DNA of 64,000 nucleotides. It comes from Nocardia sp. CY41 (lineage in GTDB: Bacteria > Actinomycetota > Actinomycetes > Mycobacteriales > Mycobacteriaceae). The notes beneath the pieces were generated by a model. That model saw only the letters and a list, made by a program, of their open reading frames with translations, made no database searches and was not told where the DNA came from. Positions 18,604 through 26,261 of the stretch are shown here, one piece after another. A program made the position numbers and the translations under genes. How positions within the stretch are numbered: position 1 is the stretch's first letter; every line of letters starts with the position of its first letter. Where the stretch lies: positions 113,014 to 177,013 of the forward strand of contig NZ_VUOS01000025.1 in assembly GCF_009829325.1 (NCBI RefSeq), read 5' to 3'.

Positions 18604-19335
18604 GTGACGACTTCTTCACGACCTTCAGTGAAAGATCCCGCCCCTTCGGTGCTGGAAACCGGCACCCAGGAAACATTCGAGCAACCCGCAACGGAACGAC
18701 CACGGGCGCCGCGCGGCGACATCGTGGTGAAGGGCCGCAACGTCGAGGTGCCCGATCACTTTCGTATTTACGTCGCGGAAAAACTCTCCCGATTAGAACG
18801 CTTCGATCCATCGATCTTCCTCTTCGACGTGGAACTGTTCCACGAGCGCAACCGTCGTCAGCGCAAGAACTGCCAGCGCGTCGAAATCACCGCGCGCGGA
18901 AAGGGTCCCGTCGTGCGGGCCGAGGCCTGCGCGGACAGCTTCTACGCTGCCTTCGAGTCGGTGACCGCGAAGCTGGAGAGCCGGCTGCGCCGCACCAAGG
19001 ATCGGCGCCGGGTGCACTACGGTGACAAGACGCCGCTGTCGGTCGCCCAGGCCACTGCCGATCTGGTGGACGACTCCCTGTTCGAGCGGCTCGGCGAGTC
19101 CGGTGCCGCGCACGCGCACGAGGAGGAAGGGCGGGAGCCGGACTACGAAGCGGGTCCCGGTCACATCGTGCGCACGAAGGTGCACTCGGCGACGCCGATG
19201 TCCGTGGACGACGCTCTGTACCAGATGGAACTCGTCGGCCACGACTTCTTCCTGTTCCAGGACAAGGAGACCGACCGGCCTTCGGTGGTCTACCGTCGTC
19301 ACGCCTTCGACTACGGCCTGATCCGCCTGGCCTGA
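18604..19335 (+). CDS. hpf: Ribosome hibernation promoting factor, long form
   Basis: A 243-aa long-form HPF that dimerises or shuts down ribosomes in stationary phase or stress. After a disordered 40-residue start comes the RaiA/HPF fold (DIVVKGRNVEVPDHFRIYVA, KLSRLERFDPSIF, VTAKLESRLRRTKDRRRVHYG). The C-terminal dimerisation domain is typical (PMSVDDALYQMELVGHDFFL, DYGLIRLA). GTG 18604 has GGGAGG 5 nt upstream. A longer in-frame frame back to 18436 is not supported. It lies upstream of secA in M. tuberculosis (Rv3241c); here an accessory block separates them. Confidence 0.93.
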   Translation: MTTSSRPSVKDPAPSVLETGTQETFEQPATERPRAPRGDIVVKGRNVEVPDHFRIYVAEKLSRLERFDPSIFLFDVELFHERNRRQRKNCQRVEITARGKGPVVRAEACADSFYAAFESVTAKLESRLRRTKDRRRVHYGDKTPLSVAQATADLVDDSLFERLGESGAAHAHEEEGREPDYEAGPGHIVRTKVHSATPMSVDDALYQMELVGHDFFLFQDKETDRPSVVYRRHAFDYGLIRLA

Positions 19336-20468
19336 CGAAACAGACACCACCCGTCCCCACTTCTCCGGGCATTCGGCTCACCGGCCGGATGCCCGGAGAT
19401 CGTCGTCGGGACGCCGCTCGCAGGCCACCGGCGTGCCAGTTCGAGCAGCAGTCGCAGATCCGAATCGATATCACCGATGGGCAGCCCGGCCGGATCGCGC
19501 GACCGCCGCGGCCGCACGGCGGCCCCGCTCGCTTTGGCGGCAATGGCCCGCCGGATCTGTTCCGCCTGGCCGGCATCGCCCGCTTCACCCGGCAGATAGC
19601 GCCGTAGGTGCATCAGGGCATCACGGATCTCGACTGTCATGCGGAGCAGCCGCGCGTCGGATTCGGTCACAGGATGGTCCGGGGCGAGCACGACCTCGGG
19701 CACCGCGGCGGTGAGATCGCGCCACAGCGGCCGCAGGCGACGGCAGTACCGTCCGGCCCGATCCCAGCCCGCGCGGGCCCGCAGCCAACCGATCAGCGGC
19801 ACGGCGAGCAGCGCCGCGCCGAGTGCCGAAGCGGCGTAAGTCGGTGCGGCCCAACGCACCAAGGCCGGATCCGCGGTCGCGCCCGGACCGGCGAGCCGCA
19901 CCGCGGAGACGACCAAGCCGCCGGAACCGACGACCAGCGTCGTGAGCAGGGTGCCGTAGACGACGCGTTCGGCGGTGGTGGACGCGTCCGAGCGCAGATC
20001 GCGCACTGCCGCGCGCCAGGCCGGCCGCCCGGCGGCGATCAGCGGTATCCACAGGATCGACCAGACCACCACCGTCGGCCAGTCCGGTGCTTGCCCGAGC
20101 AGCCTGCCCTCTTGCGCCTCGGTCCCGACGGCCAGGATGATCGCGCCGCCCGCCAGCCCGGCCACGTCGTAGACCCGTTGCCGAGCCGCCGCGAACGCGG
20201 GGTCGGCGCCGGACCACAGCCGGGCCGCACCGTACAGACCGGCCACTTCCATCAGCAGCGTGGCCATCGAAAGCTGGTGCAACAGACTACCGATCCCCGG
20301 CGCGATGCCGCGCTCGAGCAGCAGCAGCGTGGCGATGCCCCACAGCATCGCCCGATTGAGCAGACGGTCGACCGTGTCGTCGTGCAGGACGAGCCGCCGC
20401 CCGAGTGCCACCACCGCGACGAAGACGATCAGCGGTATCCCGATGGGCGCGGGGATCGGCGAGGTCAC
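19311..20468 (-). CDS. Multi-pass membrane protein, MAB_1171c-like (putative transporter family)
   Basis: A 385-aa protein with roughly seven hydrophobic segments in the first 235 residues (IPLIVFVAVVALG, AMLWGIATLLLL, AGGAIILAVG, VVWSILWIPLIAAG, TLLTTLVVGSGGLVVS, ALGAALLAVPLIGW), then a cytoplasmic helical region with LWRDLTAAVPEVVL and DALMHLRRYLPGEA. This layout fits the MAB_1171c-like family often called putative transporters, whose substrate is unknown and whose genes lie beside ImmA/IrrE metallopeptidase genes. Its start overlaps the stop of the IrrE-like gene by 4 nt. The 3' end overlaps hpf tail to tail by 25 nt. Confidence 0.75.
   Translation of the reverse strand: MTSPIPAPIGIPLIVFVAVVALGRRLVLHDDTVDRLLNRAMLWGIATLLLLERGIAPGIGSLLHQLSMATLLMEVAGLYGAARLWSGADPAFAAARQRVYDVAGLAGGAIILAVGTEAQEGRLLGQAPDWPTVVVWSILWIPLIAAGRPAWRAAVRDLRSDASTTAERVVYGTLLTTLVVGSGGLVVSAVRLAGPGATADPALVRWAAPTYAASALGAALLAVPLIGWLRARAGWDRAGRYCRRLRPLWRDLTAAVPEVVLAPDHPVTESDARLLRMTVEIRDALMHLRRYLPGEAGDAGQAEQIRRAIAAKASGAAVRPRRSRDPAGLPIGDIDSDLRLLLELARRWPASGVPTTISGHPAGEPNARRSGDGWCLFRQARRIRP
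19362..19399 (+). terminator. Hairpin after hpf, inside the 3' end of the opposing gene
   Basis: TCTCCGGGCAT and ATGCCCGGAGA form an 11-bp perfect stem 27 bp after the hpf stop. It lies within the coding end of the minus-strand membrane protein, so the terminator doubles as coding sequence. Confidence 0.5.
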
Positions 20469-20989
20469 CTCCGCCGGTCGCGGAAGAAGGTGCGGTGCAG
20501 CAGCGAATCGCGCCGCGGCGGACGCATGGCGTGCAGCATCACCATGTCGGCGAAGGTCTCGGCGTCGCGCTCCCGGAGGGTGCCGTAGTCGGTGCGGCCG
20601 AGCACATGGGCGATCGATTCGGGCGAGATCGAGGGCAGCAGGTCGGCGACCGCGGCCAGGGTCGGTGTGCTCGCTGGTGGCTCACCGGCTTCGGTTTGCT
20701 CCGGACCGTGTCCGAGCAGCATGTGGCCGAGCTCGTGCATGATGATGTGCTCGGCATGCCATTCGGTGGTGTCGGCGCCGTAGACGATGACGTCGCTGTC
20801 CTGCTTCGCGATCCACAAGCCGCTGCCCGTGCCGCATCCGGTACCCGCGAGCAGCGCGGTGTCGATCGGTAACAGGCTGATGCTGCGGCCCCGGTAGGCC
20901 GCGACGTCATCCACGTAGGTCCGCAGATTCCATGGGTGGGGTATCGGGAGGTCCCGGGTCAAGCTCCGGAACCGGGCCTGGATGGCCAT
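20465..20989 (-). CDS. ImmA/IrrE-type metallopeptidase
   Basis: A 174-aa protein with the zinc motif in IIMHELGHMLLGHG (HExxHxxxGH) and a downstream acidic ligand region RDAETFADMVMLHAM. The N-terminus (LPIPHPWNLRTYVDDVAAYRGR, SISLLPI) is typical of the IrrE/ImmA fold. Such peptidases cleave an HTH repressor encoded nearby and release it from DNA (ImmA with ImmR, IrrE with DdrO). Two HTH genes lie immediately upstream on the same strand (48 bp gap to the first), and its stop overlaps the membrane protein start. Confidence 0.85.
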   Translation of the reverse strand: MAIQARFRSLTRDLPIPHPWNLRTYVDDVAAYRGRSISLLPIDTALLAGTGCGTGSGLWIAKQDSDVIVYGADTTEWHAEHIIMHELGHMLLGHGPEQTEAGEPPASTPTLAAVADLLPSISPESIAHVLGRTDYGTLRERDAETFADMVMLHAMRPPRRDSLLHRTFFRDRRR

Positions 20990-21037
20990 GTGATCGGTCT
21001 CCTACAAAAAGCTCAGTGGCCCATGTAGGGAAGCATG

Positions 21038-21475
21038 CTACCGATTCGGCGGCGCCGACCCCTCGGTGCTCTGGATGATCTTGGCGAGCATGGCCCGATC
21101 GACGTTCGAACCACGCAGCGCGATGCTGGCGACGTTCGCGTCCCGCATGGTGGCGAGCAATTCGAGTTCCCGGTCGATCGCGTCCGCGGTGGAACCACGG
21201 GTGAGCAGGTAGTCGGCGGCCACGCCGAAGCCGCGCGCCACTGCGGCGAGGACCGCGGCATCGACTGTGGCACCCGTGTTCCGGTCGTCGAATTCGCCGT
21301 CGCGCAGGCGCCTCAGGTAGCCGGGATCCACCGGTCGGCCGAGGAATTCGCTCACCTGGACGGCGACCGATTCCGTGCTGCGTTCCGGCGCGTTGCGCGG
21401 ATGGACGACGGCGAACAGTCGATTGATCTTGTGGCTCAGCGCGAGTGCCGCGCCGTCGGGTCCTGGGTCGGTCAT
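21038..21475 (-). CDS. EspR-like helix-turn-helix DNA-binding protein
   Basis: A 145-aa protein resembling EspR, the mycobacterial nucleoid-associated regulator: LSHKINRLFAVVHPR at the start, a HTH around VSEFLGRPVDPGYLRRLRDGEF, then GATVDAAVLAAVARGFGVAADYLL and ELELLATMRDANVASIALRG, which align with the EspR dimer region. ATG 21475 is chosen; longer in-frame starts run into the XRE gene. It is 10 bp downstream of the XRE gene and probably cotranscribed. Confidence 0.78.
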   Translation of the reverse strand: MTDPGPDGAALALSHKINRLFAVVHPRNAPERSTESVAVQVSEFLGRPVDPGYLRRLRDGEFDDRNTGATVDAAVLAAVARGFGVAADYLLTRGSTADAIDRELELLATMRDANVASIALRGSNVDRAMLAKIIQSTEGSAPPNR

Positions 21476-21485
21476 GGTCGCCTCG

Positions 21486-22187
21486 TCACTCGCCGTTTCG
21501 CTCCGTTGTCGTCGCCACGTTGGCCGCCAGCCAGCGTGCGCGGAATCGAGCTTCGGTCGCTGCATCGATGTCCTCCGATCGACCGGCCAGCCAGCGGCGG
21601 TACCGGCGTTCCTGTAACTCACCGGGGTCGCTGGCCTCCGCCGGGACCGCGAGCAGATGCGCGAAGGCCATCTCCACCAGCGGATGCAATTGCCTGCCCG
21701 GACCGCCGTTGCGTTCGAGCATGGCGGTCGCGTACCGCGCGGAGAGCTTGGAGATCACCCGGTTGAGTTCCGCGACCGCCGCCACCACCTGGGGGTCGGT
21801 GGTGCGACCGTTCTCGACGGCGTCGTTGAGCCTGCCCGAAGCCGCGAGAAGCCCCGTGAGATCGGAGATTTCGAAGCGGATCGCGTCCGGCCCGGCTACG
21901 ACCGAGTCACCCGCGCCGCGCACGGCGTTCGCGGGTTCGTCGGCTGCGGGGACGCCGCCGGCGTAGGTGCGTGCGGCACTGCCCGGCAGCCAGCGCAGCG
22001 GGGCGTCGAGCTTGTTCAGCGTTTGCATGCTGATGGCCGCCTCGCCGTCTTCGATCTTCCGGATGGTCGGCGCCGAAGGTCCCCCGAGGTCGCCGATCTG
22101 TAGCTGGGTGAGACCGAGCTCGTCCCGGCGTTCTCTGATGATTCGCCCGAATCTCTTCTGCCGCGACAGCTCCGAAGGGCTATGCAT
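21486..22187 (-). CDS. XRE-family HTH regulator with C-terminal helical domain
   Basis: A 233-aa protein. Residues 10-65 form a Cro/CI-type HTH (RFGRIIRERRDELGLTQLQI, GGPSAPTIRKIEDGE); the rest is a predicted helical domain with no recognised family. It leads the four-gene minus-strand cassette XRE, EspR-like, ImmA/IrrE, membrane protein. By analogy with ImmR/ImmA and DdrO/IrrE it could be the repressor cut by the peptidase, but that is inference. No strong ribosome-binding site precedes ATG 22187, so it may be leaderless. Confidence 0.8.
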   Translation of the reverse strand: MHSPSELSRQKRFGRIIRERRDELGLTQLQIGDLGGPSAPTIRKIEDGEAAISMQTLNKLDAPLRWLPGSAARTYAGGVPAADEPANAVRGAGDSVVAGPDAIRFEISDLTGLLAASGRLNDAVENGRTTDPQVVAAVAELNRVISKLSARYATAMLERNGGPGRQLHPLVEMAFAHLLAVPAEASDPGELQERRYRRWLAGRSEDIDAATEARFRARWLAANVATTTERNGE

Positions 22188-22448
22188 AGTGTGTCCATGG
22201 TAAGTCGCTGGGAGGTCTTAAGCAAACCAATAGAAACTGTTTGGAAAATAAGTCGAAAGTTTGGTACCGTGCTTTGCGTCGGAAGGTCCGAGGGGAGGGC
22301 TGGACGGCGGTTCCGGAACGGGCAGGGGCGTTCGCCGGGACGGACGTCTCCGGTCTGCCGCTCAACGGTGCGCGGCGGGCCGGTTCAGCGGCGGTGGAGG
22401 GGAGTGTCGCTACGTCGGGTTCACCGTCGGCGAAGGGGGTCGACGGTG
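22188..22448. promoter_or_regulatory. Divergent promoter region of the XRE cassette and the thiolase gene
   Basis: Non-coding between divergent genes. The half nearest the XRE gene is unusually AT-rich and carries two direct GTTTGG repeats at 22239 and 22259, exactly 20 bp apart, so on one face of the helix; they are candidate sites for the XRE or EspR-like protein. A small plus frame at 22241-22465 has no recognisable product. Confidence 0.4.
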
Positions 22449-22468
22449 AACTTACTTTGAAGTAAGTT
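22449..22468. promoter_or_regulatory. Perfect palindromic operator upstream of the thiolase gene
   Basis: AACTTACTT-TG-AAGTAAGTT, 9-bp perfect arms, ends 31 bp before the thiolase ATG. AT-rich palindromes of this type are usual TetR-family operators in fatty-acid catabolism genes. No regulator gene lies next to it. Confidence 0.6.
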
Positions 22469-22499
22469 TGGTGGTCCGGGGCTTTCGAAAGGAAATCGC

Positions 22500-23792
22500 A
22501 TGGCCACCAAAGCTGCTCGCCGTGCCGTGATCGTGTCCGGTGCGCGCACGCCGTTCCTGCGCGCGTTCACCGGATACACCACGATGGACTCGATAGCACT
22601 GGCCGACGCCGCGGTGCGGGGACTGCTGGAGCGGACGGGGCTGCCCGGCGCACAGGTGGAGGCGATCGTCTGGGGCGGCGTCATCCTGCCGAGCGCGGCG
22701 CCGAACATCGCCCGCGAGGTCGCGCTGGACCTGCGGTTGGATCCTGGCTGCGAGGGCTACACCGTGACCAGGGCCTGCGCCTCCGGCTTGCAGGCGGTCA
22801 CCTCGGCTGCGGCAGCGATCGAGCGCGGCGAATACGACATCATGATCGCGGGCGGCAGCGATTCCACCTCCAACGCCGAGGTCAAGCTGCCGCAGAAGGT
22901 GGTGCACGCGGCGGCGCCGCTGGCGCTGGGCAAGCCGAAGCCGAAGGACTACCTGTCCGCGGTCGCGCGCCTCGCGCCGTTCACCGATCTGCTGCCGAGC
23001 CGGCCGAAGATCGCCGAGCGCACCACCGGCGAGGTGATGGGCGAGTCGGCCGAGAAGATGGCGCGCATCCACGGCGTGAGCCGCGCGGACCAGGACGAGT
23101 TCGCCGCCCGCTCGCACCACCGCGCCGCGGCCGCCATCGAGTCGGGCCGGTTCGATGACGAAGTGCTGCGGGTCCGCACCCCCGAAGGCGTGGACATCCA
23201 GCGCGACGGATTGGTGCGTGGCGACACCAGCATCGCGAAACTGGCTGCTCTGAAGCCGGTTTTCGCCGCGAACGGCAGCGTGACCGCGGGCAACGCCAGC
23301 CCGCTCACCGACGGGGCCGCCGCGGTGCTGCTGATGAGCGAGGAGAAGGCGCATGCACTGGGGTACCGGCCGCTGGCGGCGTTCCGGTCGTGGAGCTATG
23401 TGAGCGTCGACCCGACCGACCAAGTGCTGATCGGCCCCGCCATCTCCATGCCCCGCGCACTGGAGAAAGCCGGAATGTCGCTGGCTGATGTGGATCTCGT
23501 GGATATCCACGAGGCTTTCGCGGCCCAGACCCTGGCGGTGCTCACCGCGCTGGCCAGCGACGAGTGGGCCAAGACCCGGTTGGATCGGGACACCGCCGTC
23601 GGCGAGGTGGATGTCGACAGACTGAACGTGCACGGCGGCTCGATCTCGCTCGGTCACCCGTTCGGCGCGACCGGGGCGCGGATGGTGACCACCATGGCCA
23701 ACGAACTCGCCCGCACCGGGAAGGAGACCGCATTGCTCGGCATCTGCGCCGCGGGCGGAATCGGCGCGTCGGCGGTGCTCGAACGGGTCTGA
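22500..23792 (+). CDS. Acetyl-CoA C-acyltransferase (thiolase), FadI-like
   Basis: A 430-aa thiolase that cleaves 3-ketoacyl-CoA in beta-oxidation or condenses acyl-CoAs. The nucleophilic Cys93 lies in VTRACASGLQ, the His motif is NVHGGSISLGHPFGATGARM, and the C-terminal cysteine is in GICAAGGIGASAVLERV. Length and the PKDYLSAVARLAPFTDLLPS insertion are closest to the FadI/trifunctional beta-subunit type. The RBS GAAAGGA precedes ATG 22500. It stands alone, without a hydratase-dehydrogenase partner nearby, behind a strong palindromic operator. Confidence 0.92.
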   Translation: MATKAARRAVIVSGARTPFLRAFTGYTTMDSIALADAAVRGLLERTGLPGAQVEAIVWGGVILPSAAPNIAREVALDLRLDPGCEGYTVTRACASGLQAVTSAAAAIERGEYDIMIAGGSDSTSNAEVKLPQKVVHAAAPLALGKPKPKDYLSAVARLAPFTDLLPSRPKIAERTTGEVMGESAEKMARIHGVSRADQDEFAARSHHRAAAAIESGRFDDEVLRVRTPEGVDIQRDGLVRGDTSIAKLAALKPVFAANGSVTAGNASPLTDGAAAVLLMSEEKAHALGYRPLAAFRSWSYVSVDPTDQVLIGPAISMPRALEKAGMSLADVDLVDIHEAFAAQTLAVLTALASDEWAKTRLDRDTAVGEVDVDRLNVHGGSISLGHPFGATGARMVTTMANELARTGKETALLGICAAGGIGASAVLERV

Positions 23793-23871
23793 CGCGACTG
23801 CCTGCCGTGTCGCCGACCGACCGGGTGTCCCGCGTCGGTCGGCGACAGTTCGCTGCCGGCGCCGGGCGCCG

Positions 23872-24042
23872 TCAGGGCTTGCCCGGAATGCCCCGCCGCT
23901 TGCGTCCCTCGTCCGCGAGGATTCGCAGACAGGTCTGGTGCTTGGTCTCGCCGGGGACGCCTTCCCGACGCAGGCGCAACGTAGCCTGTGCCAGATCGAT
24001 GCCCAGCTCGCTCGACAGCCGAACAGCATCGACATTGGCCAT
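23872..24042 (-). CDS. Small conserved-looking basic protein, function unknown
   Basis: A 56-aa protein, MANVDAVRLSSELGIDLAQA continuing TLRLRREGVPGETKHQTCLRI, with a basic end GRKRRGIPGKP. ATG 24042 is preceded by AGGAGG at ideal spacing (7 nt), the strongest ribosome-binding site in this part of the window, so translation is likely. The helix-turn-helix-like opening could bind DNA or RNA, but no family was recognised. A 7-bp palindrome lies 40 bp upstream. Confidence 0.65.
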   Translation of the reverse strand: MANVDAVRLSSELGIDLAQATLRLRREGVPGETKHQTCLRILADEGRKRRGIPGKP

Positions 24043-24082
24043 TGACAAACCTCCTGGAAACGACGAAACCACGATGAACAGC

Positions 24083-24099
24083 ACTGCGTAAGACGCAGT
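24083..24099. promoter_or_regulatory. Palindrome upstream of the small protein gene
   Basis: ACTGCGT-AAG-ACGCAGT, perfect 7-bp arms, 41 bp upstream of the 56-aa gene. It is a candidate operator or leader hairpin. Confidence 0.4.
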
Positions 24100-24181
24100 T
24101 TCGCCCATGTCGTACCCAGTGGGTATTCGATTGAACCCTCAACGATGTGCACAGTTGCGTAACGATGCGCGCGACCGGGGG

Positions 24182-24829
24182 TCAACCGCGATAGGTCTCG
24201 CGGTGCACCGCCTCCGTGAGCGGTCTTCCGGCGCGCCAGCCGAAGCGCTCGAGATCGGGAACGCGCTGGAACTCGCGCGCCGGCCCCACGCAGAGCCAGG
24301 CGACCGTACGGACGCCCTCCGGGAGCCCGATCAGGCCGGACAGGAAGACGGGATCGTAGAACGACACCCACCCGACGCCGACGCCCTCCGCGGTGGCGGC
24401 CAGCCAGAGATTCTGGATGGCCAGAACCGCCGAGTAGATGCCGGTTTCGGGCACCGTCGCCCGCCCGAGCACCTGCGGTCCGCCGCGATCGTGGTCGTAG
24501 CAGACCACCACCCCCGTGCCGCTCTCCACGATGCCCTCGATCTTGATCGGCTCGAAGGTGGCGGCGCGCTCGGGCGGCAGCGCGTCGCGGAACTCGACGC
24601 GCTTGTGTGCCACGTGATCGGCGAACTCGCGCAGCGTCGCCGGTTCGCGGACCACCACGAAATCCCAGGGCTGCGAATTCCCCACGCTCGGCGCCCGGTG
24701 CGCGGCGTCCAGCAGCCGCCACAATGTCGCATCGTCCACGAGTTCGCCGGTGAACTCCGCACGCACGTCGCGGCGCCGCCGGATGGCCTCGTAGACGCTC
24801 AGAACCTCAGGATGCACCGCCCGAGTCAA
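24182..24829 (-). CDS. bluB: 5,6-dimethylbenzimidazole synthase
   Basis: BluB breaks down reduced FMN with oxygen to make the lower ligand of cobalamin. The 215-aa protein has the nitroreductase fold with family markers VYEAIRRRRDVRAEF, APSVGNSQPWDFVVV, CYDHDRGGPQVLGR and GVGVGWVSFYDP. The start is uncertain: TTG at 24829 or GTG at 24817. No other cobalamin gene or B12 riboswitch is visible here, so it supplies the lower ligand from an isolated locus. Confidence 0.88.
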   Translation of the reverse strand: MTRAVHPEVLSVYEAIRRRRDVRAEFTGELVDDATLWRLLDAAHRAPSVGNSQPWDFVVVREPATLREFADHVAHKRVEFRDALPPERAATFEPIKIEGIVESGTGVVVCYDHDRGGPQVLGRATVPETGIYSAVLAIQNLWLAATAEGVGVGWVSFYDPVFLSGLIGLPEGVRTVAWLCVGPAREFQRVPDLERFGWRAGRPLTEAVHRETYRG

Positions 24830-24905
24830 TCAAATCCGGCGAGCCCGCCGCTCAGGGCGTGGGATCGTGCGCCGGATTCCGCGTGTCGGCCGGCCGCGCC
24901 GGACG

Positions 24906-26162
24906 TCAGCGTGCGGAGGACATGCCGCGCCTGGCGAACCGCCGACGCCCCTGGGCGAGCGCGGTGCGCAGCCCACGGCGCCGTCCGGTCACCGGATCGA
25001 TGCCTACCGTGGTGCCGCCCGCGAACTTGCGTTCCGAGGCGGTCTCCGGGGCGTCGTCGGCGGTGGCTCGCAGGTACTTGTTCGGCAGCGAGAGCTTGAG
25101 GATCGTGCGCCAGGCCTTGAAGTACTGCACCGGCAGCGAGCCGGTGGTGTAGGGCAGGTCGTACTTGTCGGCCAGTTCGCGCACCCGCACGGCGATGTCG
25201 GCGTACCGATTGCTCGGCAGGTCGGGGAACAGGTGGTGCTCGATCTGGTGGCTCAGGTTGCCGGTCATGAAGTGCATGACCGGGCCGCCGGAGATATTGG
25301 CGCTGCCGAGCATCTGGCGCAGGTACCACTCGCCGTGGGTCTCCCCGTCGATGTCGGCCTTGGTGAACTTCTCCGCGCCGTCGGGGAAGTGCCCGCAGAA
25401 GATCACGGCGTTGGACCAGACGTTGCGGATCGCGTTGGCGGCCAGGTTGGCCGTCAGCGTGGAGAAGAACGCGCGACCGGTGAGGGCGGGGAAGATCACG
25501 TAATCCTTGAGGATCTGCTTGCCCATCTTGGTGAGCGCCTCGTCGCGCCTGCGCTCGAAGTCGGCCCGTTCGGGGGTGCCCGGCTTGTACCGGCCCGCCA
25601 CCAGCTTGCCCAGCTCCAGGTGCTGGATGGCCACGCCGTACTCGAAGAACAACTGCAGCACCAGGTTGTAGATCGGGTTGCCCAGGTTGAACGGCTTCCA
25701 GCGCTGGTCGCGCGTCACCCGCAGCAGGCCGTAGCCGATGTCGTCGTCCATGCCCAGCACGTTGGTGTACTTGTGGTGCAGGTAGTTGTGGGTGTGCTTC
25801 CAGTGCTTGGCCGCGCCGGTGTTGTCCCACTCCCACGAGCTGGAGTGGATCTCCGGATCGTTCATCCAGTCCCACTGCCCGTGCATGACGTTGTGCCCGA
25901 TCTCCATGTTCTCGATGATCTTGGCAGTGCCGAGCAGTGCGACGCCGGACAGCCACGCGGCGCGCTTCGGGCTGGCGAACAGCACCGCACGGCCGCTGAT
26001 CTCGAGCACGCGCTGCAACCGGATGACGTTGCGGATGTATCTCGCGTCGCGCGCGCCGCGCGAGGCTTCGATTTCTCGCCGGATCGCGTCGAATTCCGCG
26101 CCGAGTGCTTCCACGTCGGCCTCGGTGAGGTGCGCGTATTCCTTGACATCCGAGATCGCCAT
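24906..26162 (-). CDS. desA3: Membrane fatty acyl-CoA delta-9 desaturase (DesA3-like), copy 1
   Basis: A 418-aa integral-membrane diiron desaturase making oleoyl-type lipids. Histidine boxes: GHNVMHGQ, HNYLHHKYTN, and QIEHHLFPDLP, with HSSSWEWDN between. It is homologous to Rv3229c. AAGG lies 8 nt before ATG 26162. It is the distal copy of two in tandem. The 99-bp gap to the upstream copy holds its own regulatory site, nearly identical to one in front of the reductase gene, so it can be controlled separately but in parallel. Confidence 0.92.
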   Translation of the reverse strand: MAISDVKEYAHLTEADVEALGAEFDAIRREIEASRGARDARYIRNVIRLQRVLEISGRAVLFASPKRAAWLSGVALLGTAKIIENMEIGHNVMHGQWDWMNDPEIHSSSWEWDNTGAAKHWKHTHNYLHHKYTNVLGMDDDIGYGLLRVTRDQRWKPFNLGNPIYNLVLQLFFEYGVAIQHLELGKLVAGRYKPGTPERADFERRRDEALTKMGKQILKDYVIFPALTGRAFFSTLTANLAANAIRNVWSNAVIFCGHFPDGAEKFTKADIDGETHGEWYLRQMLGSANISGGPVMHFMTGNLSHQIEHHLFPDLPSNRYADIAVRVRELADKYDLPYTTGSLPVQYFKAWRTILKLSLPNKYLRATADDAPETASERKFAGGTTVGIDPVTGRRRGLRTALAQGRRRFARRGMSSAR

Positions 26163-26181
26163 ACGGGTTACCTTACCGTAA

Positions 26182-26202
26182 GTTACGACAGCGTAGGTTC
26201 CG
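26182..26202. promoter_or_regulatory. Desaturase regulatory site, copy A
   Basis: A 21-bp sequence starting GTTACGACAGCGTAGG, matching at 18 of 21 positions the site at 28972-28992 upstream of the reductase gene. It lies 20 bp before the desA3 start, next to a small palindrome CTTAC-C-GTAAG (26172-26182). Paired occurrence before functionally linked genes suggests one regulator. Confidence 0.6.
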
Positions 26203-26261
26203 AGATGTGGCCCGGGGGTGTGTCAAATACCCTATTGCGATACCGGTGGCCGGATGGTAGG

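Noticed and set aside
20465..22187. Toxin-antitoxin module or prophage remnant
   Set aside because: An ImmA/IrrE-like peptidase with XRE regulators can mark mobile DNA, but no integrase, phage structural gene, attachment repeat or recognised toxin is present; kept as an accessory regulatory cassette.
22241..22465. A 74-codon plus-strand frame ahead of the thiolase gene
   Set aside because: No ribosome-binding site, no known family, and it runs through the palindromic operator.
24830..24905. Cobalamin riboswitch upstream of bluB
   Set aside because: The gap is too short and no B12-box was seen.
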